From: JBBQZL01 sp038207745
GTDB taxonomy: Bacteria > Actinomycetota > Thermoleophilia > Solirubrobacterales > 70-9
Length of the DNA stretch: 18,240 bases
Assembly: GCA_038207745.1 (NCBI GenBank)
Contig: JBBQZL010000030.1
Coordinates: forward strand, 1 to 18,240
Reading direction: 5' to 3'
In this document: piece by piece, positions 14,104-18,240 of the stretch
Layout: each line of letters starts with the position of its first letter
Numbering within the stretch: the first letter of the stretch is position 1
Translations under genes and position numbers: made by a program
Notes under the pieces: generated by a model
Database searches by the model: none
Told to the model about the DNA's origin: nothing
Seen by the model: only the letters and a program-made list of their open reading frames with translations

Positions 14104-17100
14104 ATGCAGCGTTGGGCAAAGGCGGCCGCAAGCGGCCTGGCAGTGATGTTGGCAGCGATGGCTCTTGCCTCGATTTCGCAGGCTGATCCCGCCCCGGTTC
14201 TCAACCCCGGTCCGAGGATGACTGCGGCAGAGTTCCCCAATGACCCGGATTTCGCCCGTTGCGAGAGCCAGGATCCCCTCACCGGTTGCACCGACAACGA
14301 GCAGACGAACCTCTACGGCCCGATTGACGGCGACACCTGCCGCGACCCCGGCAACCCCGTGGCGGACAAGCCACATCCCGACGGCGGCCTGCCTTGCTGG
14401 GCCCGTAACGCGACAGATCCCGAGCACTCCTCGGGGATCAACATGACCGGTGCCTGGAAGCAGGGCAACGTCGGGCGCGAGGACATGCTCGTCGCCTACA
14501 TCGAGGGCGGGGTCAACTACAGCAACAACTCGATCCGGGACGCGCTCAACAACATCTACCTGAACAAGGGCGAACTGCCATATCCGCAGGGATGGGACGG
14601 CAACGATCTCGGTACCTATGACTTTGATGCCAACGGTCGCTTCGACATCCGCGACTACGCCAAGGATCCCCGGGTCAACCCCGCATGCACACTTCCCGAC
14701 GTGCCCTTCGTCGCCATTGATGAGGGCACGACCCGGGGATGCGCGGCCGCCGGTCAGCACGCCTATCTGAACAGCGTCAACATCGCCGGTCCGGTGCGTT
14801 CCTACCTCTCGCCCGAGGATCTGATCGCGGTCTTCGGCCACTGCACGGTGACCAACCACGAGCTCGCCGGCTGCCCTTCGGGAGCCAAGGTCGATAACGA
14901 CGGCAACGGTTACCCGAACGACATCAGCGGCTGGAACACGGAGTTCAACACCAATGATCCCCAGACCGACCAGCTCGGCTACGGGCATGCATCGAGCCTG
15001 CTCTCGCTTCTGGTCGGACAGGCCAACAACAACTTCGCGGGCGTCGGTGTCTGCCGCGAGTGCAAGGTGCTGCCGATCAAGCAGGGTTCCGAGGCGATCG
15101 GCAAGACCGACAACTGGACGCCGGCTCTTCTTTTCGCGGTCGACTCGGGGTCCAAGGCCGTTGCCTCGGTCGTCGTCTCCTACACCTACTCGAGCGCCGG
15201 GCGAGAGGCGGTCAAGTACGCGATCGACAGGAACGTCCTGCTCTCCTTTGACTCGAACGACTTCGACTCGATGGATCACACCGACGGTCTCCTCTACAAC
15301 GAGGTATTCCCCGGAAACGGCGTGATCGCCGACGCGGATGGCCCGGCTGCCCGGAGCTTCCGGGCCCGCAGCAACGTGACCAGCTACGGCACCCACTCGG
15401 TGTTCTCGGGCGGGGAGTCGACAACCTCGGGCGCGACGCCCTTTCAGGCCGGCTTCCTCGGCATGGTCCAGTCGGCTGCGATGAACGCGGTTGATGCCAC
15501 GATCATCCCGAGGACGCTGACGCCGAATGAGGTTCGGCAGGTCCTGATGAATACGGCCAGCCAGGTCGTCCCGGAGACCCAGCATCCAACCGTTCCCGGC
15601 CAGTGGCCCGGCAACCCCGGCAGCGTCACCGACGACTCTCACACCAACTGGTCCACCCAGTACGGCTACGGCCGTCCGAATATCGGCAAGGCGACGAAAC
15701 TGATCATGGACGGCAGGGTTCCCCCGACCGCATTGATCAACTCGCCCAACTGGTACCACTACGTCAACCCGGCCAGGCAGAAGACGCTTGACATCAAGGG
15801 CTCGGTAGCACCGTCGGCCTGGGGTTCCAGCGGCATTGGCTGGACGCTCGAGTGGGCGCTCGGCGCCGACCCGGCGGATACCGACTTCAAGACGATCTCG
15901 ACCGGGACGGCCGCCAAGAGCGGCGTCCTCGGAACGCTCGACCTCTCGAAGATCCCGTCGAGCTACTCGGGCAAGAGCCCGACAAGCACGACTCTCCCCT
16001 TTGGCCCCGAGCAGTACACGGTGACGCTCCGCCTGCGGGCAAGGGACGGCAACGGCCTCAAGGGCGAGGACCGCCGCGCCATCGGTGCACGCAATGACCC
16101 CGGCATGGTCAACGGCTTCCCGAAGAAGATCAGCACCGAGATGAGCGGCGCACCGACATTCGCCGACATCTCCGGCAGGCGCGAGCAGGATCTCCTTTAC
16201 AGCACCTACGACGGTGAGGTGCACGTGCTGGACACCAACGGCAAGGAGATAGAGGGCTTCCCCGCCAAGACCCGGAAGCTGCGCTCGATCGATCCGAACA
16301 ATCCCCAGGGATATCCGGCGGATTCGTACAACAGCGTCGAGGCGCTTCGTGACATGCGGGATCCGATCAGCGGCACCGCTGTCGGTGACCTGACCGGAAG
16401 CGGCAAGCTCTCGATCGTCGCGACCACCGCCTCCGGCTGGGTCTATGCGTGGTCGCCGAGGGGCAAGATCCGCGACGGCTTCCCCGTCCACAGCGACCCG
16501 CAGTTCAACACCAAGCCGGTTCCGACACCGCGTGCGGGCCAGCGCAACAGCCGGCTCCCGACCCGTGGCAACTGGTCAGCACCGGTGCTTGGAGATCTCA
16601 AGGGCAACGGGAGGCTCTCGATCCTGATGTCCTCATATGACCAGCGCCTCTATGCCTGGCAGCCGAACGGCAAGCCGGTCCCCGGTTGGCCGGTGGTGGT
16701 CAAGCTGCCGGCGTCGATGGTTCCGCCAAACCCGAATGACTATGTCCAGGATGCGAAGCTGATCATGCCACCGGCGGTTGCCGATGTTCTCGGGACCGGC
16801 AAGGACCAGGTTTTTGTCGGCAGCAATGAGTGCGTAACCAGCGGTGGCGAGCACCCGTACATCTACGGCATCCAGCCGGATGGAAACAACAACCCGGGCG
16901 GCGCATTCCTCCCAGGTTGGCCTGTGCAGCTCGACTCGCTGGCCGGCTGCTACGACCAATCGATCGACTTCGTGCAGGAAGGCTCCAACGCGGCCTCGAT
17001 CGCCGACTACGACGGCACCGGACCGAAGGTCACGGTTGACCCGGTTGCGGGATTTCCGATCGTGATCAACGGCGACGGTTCCGTCTTCAGGCCGCTCGGC

Positions 17101-18039
17101 GGTTCCTGCCCATCGACTCCGTGCAACGGCATCCCGCCCTACTTCGTCTCCGATGGCCTACAGGTCGGGGTCACGGGTCAGAGTGCGATCGGTGACCTTC
17201 TGGGCAAGGGCGACCCACCCAACTACGTACAGCCGATGGCCGGCGGTAACTCGCTCACCTCGGCCCTCGACACCCCGGGCCCGGCGAGCCTTCCGCACAC
17301 GTTCGAGAGCGCATGGGAGATCGACGGCGGCGATGTGCTCATCGGGTTTCCGCAGAGCCAGGATGGTTTCCCGTTCTTCTCGTCCCCCTTGATCTCGAAT
17401 CTCTCGAGCGGGGTGAATCGCTCGATCGTCGATTCGAATGACTCGTACTGGATCCACGCCTACCAGCAGAGTGGCAAGGAGGCGCCGGGGTTCCCCAAGT
17501 GGACCGGCCAGTGGTCCTCGTTTGCGGGCGCCGTCAGCGACCCTTCGTTCAATGGCAGGTTGCGGATGGCCTACGGCAGCCGCGAGGGATACCTGTTCGT
17601 CTGGAACGTAGAGGGCTCGCCGGCCAAGAACAACGCCTGGTGGCACTATCGCCACGACGAGCACAACAGCGGCGAACACGGCAACGACACCCGTCGCCCG
17701 GCCTCCGCGGGCAGGATCAAGGTCAAGCGCACCAACAAGGGCCGCGGCAGGAAGGCCAAGTTGACCTGGAAGGCATCGGGCGACAACGGTGTCAGCAACG
17801 GCAAGGTGAAGCGCTACGAGGTCTATCGCTCGAAGAAGCGGATCAACCTCTCGAATCTCAAGAGGGCCAAGAGAATGAAGGCCCCGAAGCCACGCGATCC
17901 CAAGAAGCCGATGAGCATCACGGTCAAGGGGAAGAAGAAGCAGTTCGTGGCAATCCGCTCCGTCGACAAGGCCGGCAATGTCTCAGCCCTGACCAACGTC
18001 AAGGTCAAGAAGGCAAAGCACAGGCACCACCACCATTAG
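14104..18039 (+). CDS. Exported subtilisin-fold (S8) protein with altered triad, beta-propeller and Fn3-like tail
   Basis: A 1311-residue exported protein. Residues 1-28 are a signal peptide (MQRWAKAAASGLAVMLAAMA, cleavage near SQA|DP). Residues about 110-540 follow the S8 fold: VAYIEGGVNY in place of the VAVIDTGVD strand (E134 at the Asp position), DNDGNGYPNDISGWN, GHASSLLSLLVG with H295 matching the catalytic His, N385 in FDSND at the oxyanion Asn, and SGATPFQAGFLG with T445 where the Ser of SGTSMAAPHVAG belongs. An EF-hand-like DFDANGRFD (173-181) suggests calcium binding. About 541-670 is an Ig/PKD-like domain. About 680-1190 has roughly seven FG-GAP-like blades (repeated xxxDLxGxGxxxIxxxxxDGxxYAWxxxGxxxxGWP). 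About 1198-1300 is a basic Fn3-like domain, ending in the His-rich KHRHHHH. It may be a weak or inactive protease acting as an adhesin or binding protein. Confidence 0.88.
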   Translation: MQRWAKAAASGLAVMLAAMALASISQADPAPVLNPGPRMTAAEFPNDPDFARCESQDPLTGCTDNEQTNLYGPIDGDTCRDPGNPVADKPHPDGGLPCWARNATDPEHSSGINMTGAWKQGNVGREDMLVAYIEGGVNYSNNSIRDALNNIYLNKGELPYPQGWDGNDLGTYDFDANGRFDIRDYAKDPRVNPACTLPDVPFVAIDEGTTRGCAAAGQHAYLNSVNIAGPVRSYLSPEDLIAVFGHCTVTNHELAGCPSGAKVDNDGNGYPNDISGWNTEFNTNDPQTDQLGYGHASSLLSLLVGQANNNFAGVGVCRECKVLPIKQGSEAIGKTDNWTPALLFAVDSGSKAVASVVVSYTYSSAGREAVKYAIDRNVLLSFDSNDFDSMDHTDGLLYNEVFPGNGVIADADGPAARSFRARSNVTSYGTHSVFSGGESTTSGATPFQAGFLGMVQSAAMNAVDATIIPRTLTPNEVRQVLMNTASQVVPETQHPTVPGQWPGNPGSVTDDSHTNWSTQYGYGRPNIGKATKLIMDGRVPPTALINSPNWYHYVNPARQKTLDIKGSVAPSAWGSSGIGWTLEWALGADPADTDFKTISTGTAAKSGVLGTLDLSKIPSSYSGKSPTSTTLPFGPEQYTVTLRLRARDGNGLKGEDRRAIGARNDPGMVNGFPKKISTEMSGAPTFADISGRREQDLLYSTYDGEVHVLDTNGKEIEGFPAKTRKLRSIDPNNPQGYPADSYNSVEALRDMRDPISGTAVGDLTGSGKLSIVATTASGWVYAWSPRGKIRDGFPVHSDPQFNTKPVPTPRAGQRNSRLPTRGNWSAPVLGDLKGNGRLSILMSSYDQRLYAWQPNGKPVPGWPVVVKLPASMVPPNPNDYVQDAKLIMPPAVADVLGTGKDQVFVGSNECVTSGGEHPYIYGIQPDGNNNPGGAFLPGWPVQLDSLAGCYDQSIDFVQEGSNAASIADYDGTGPKVTVDPVAGFPIVINGDGSVFRPLGGSCPSTPCNGIPPYFVSDGLQVGVTGQSAIGDLLGKGDPPNYVQPMAGGNSLTSALDTPGPASLPHTFESAWEIDGGDVLIGFPQSQDGFPFFSSPLISNLSSGVNRSIVDSNDSYWIHAYQQSGKEAPGFPKWTGQWSSFAGAVSDPSFNGRLRMAYGSREGYLFVWNVEGSPAKNNAWWHYRHDEHNSGEHGNDTRRPASAGRIKVKRTNKGRGRKAKLTWKASGDNGVSNGKVKRYEVYRSKKRINLSNLKRAKRMKAPKPRDPKKPMSITVKGKKKQFVAIRSVDKAGNVSALTNVKVKKAKHRHHHH

Positions 18040-18089
18040 CTCGACCGTCACCCCGCAAATGGCCGGCGCAACCACAAGCTGAAGCAAGC

Positions 18090-18116
18090 AGCCGCCGGCC
18101 CACGGGGTCGGCGGCT
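18090..18116 (+). terminator. Strong hairpin after the subtilisin-like gene
   Basis: AGCCGCCGGCCC (18090-18101) pairs with GGGTCGGCGGCT (18105-18116) around a 3-base loop, a 12-bp stem with one G-U pair, 50 bases after the stop. There is no T-tract after it, as is common for hairpin terminators in high-GC actinobacteria. Confidence 0.65.
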
Positions 18117-18240
18117 TCGCCAAGTCACGAACCACAGATCATTCATGATGGGGCGCGTGCCAGGCGATCAGGTCGCAGACTCGAGCCCGTCTGTCTCGGT
18201 GCTGCTCGTCCAGAGCTCGACCGTTCGCGTCCCAAGCGTT
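18117..18240. other. Unresolved window end, possible partial gene
   Basis: All frames here are too short to decide. On the minus strand two frames are open from the window edge: one stopping at 18168-18170 (ending DGLESAT) and one stopping at about 18142 (ending DLIAWHAPHHE). On the plus strand ATG 18145 is open to the edge. The hairpin at 18090-18116 would fit a convergent arrangement with a minus-strand gene, but nothing is recognised. Confidence 0.3.

Noticed and set aside
13026..14186. Plus-strand ORF of 386 codons opposite the ion channel.
   Set aside because: Translation is rich in Gln/Arg/Asp without domains; the minus strand encodes a clear six-helix channel.
14077..16491. Minus-strand ORF of 804 codons opposite the subtilisin-like gene.
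   Set aside because: Long antisense frames are normal in GC-rich genes; the composition is Val/Gly/Arg/Asp-rich with no recognisable domain, and the plus strand has a signal peptide and S8 landmarks.
18021..18039. C-terminal HRHHHH as a sign of vector or engineered His-tag.
   Set aside because: Codons are continuous with a natural Lys-rich tail (KVKKAKHRHHHH) and no vector sequence follows; His/Lys-rich ends occur naturally in such exported proteins.

Overview
The window is densely packed, high-GC bacterial DNA with strongly GC-biased third codon positions. The gene content fits a high-GC Gram-positive actinobacterium: a membrane-anchored FKBP, a three-His-box acyl desaturase, small M1 peptidases, many secreted proteins with Lys/Arg-rich tails, and GTG/TTG starts. 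The secreted-protein style (lysine-rich Fn3-like tails, serine hydrolases opening with a GPPGVI-type segment) suggests class Thermoleophilia (Solirubrobacterales-like). That placement is inference from style, not from a marker gene. I see no rRNA, tRNA, CRISPR, insertion sequence or phage gene, and no stretch over 300 bases without a gene.

Layout. (1) 1-2029: the 3' part of an acyl-CoA dehydrogenase, a small helix-repeat protein on the minus strand, and a low-molecular-weight tyrosine phosphatase overlapping a 52-residue ORF by ATGA. (2) 2035-5429: a divergent pair of exported enzymes, a GH16 beta-glucanase (minus) and a 782-residue protein (plus) with a glycerophosphodiester phosphodiesterase domain followed by what looks like a degenerate carbon-nitrogen hydrolase. 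(3) 5435-7479: a minus-strand pair, a PLP aminotransferase and a six-helix membrane protein. Divergent to it, 41 bp away, is an exported serine hydrolase broken by a single-base frameshift (7521-8692). (4) 8742-11625: desaturase plus anchored FKBP (minus), divergent from a DEAD-box RNA helicase with a structured leader; together these look like a membrane/RNA/protein-folding group suited to cold. (5) 11571-14021: a minus-strand cluster of voltage-gated-type ion channel, small exported peptide and M1 peptidase. The last appears to begin at a CTG that overlaps the preceding stop. (6) 14104-18039: a 1311-residue exported subtilisin-fold protein with an altered catalytic triad, a beta-propeller and a basic Fn3-like tail, followed by a strong hairpin.

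No single new multi-gene system stands out. The best leads are individual proteins with remodelled active sites: the subtilisin-like protein (Glu-His-Thr where Asp-His-Ser is expected), the GDPD/nitrilase-like fusion (Ser where the nucleophile Cys is expected), and the channel whose selectivity filter reads TLGSN instead of TVGYG. Three exported or surface proteins with altered catalytic or filter residues in one window is notable, but a functional link between them is not shown.
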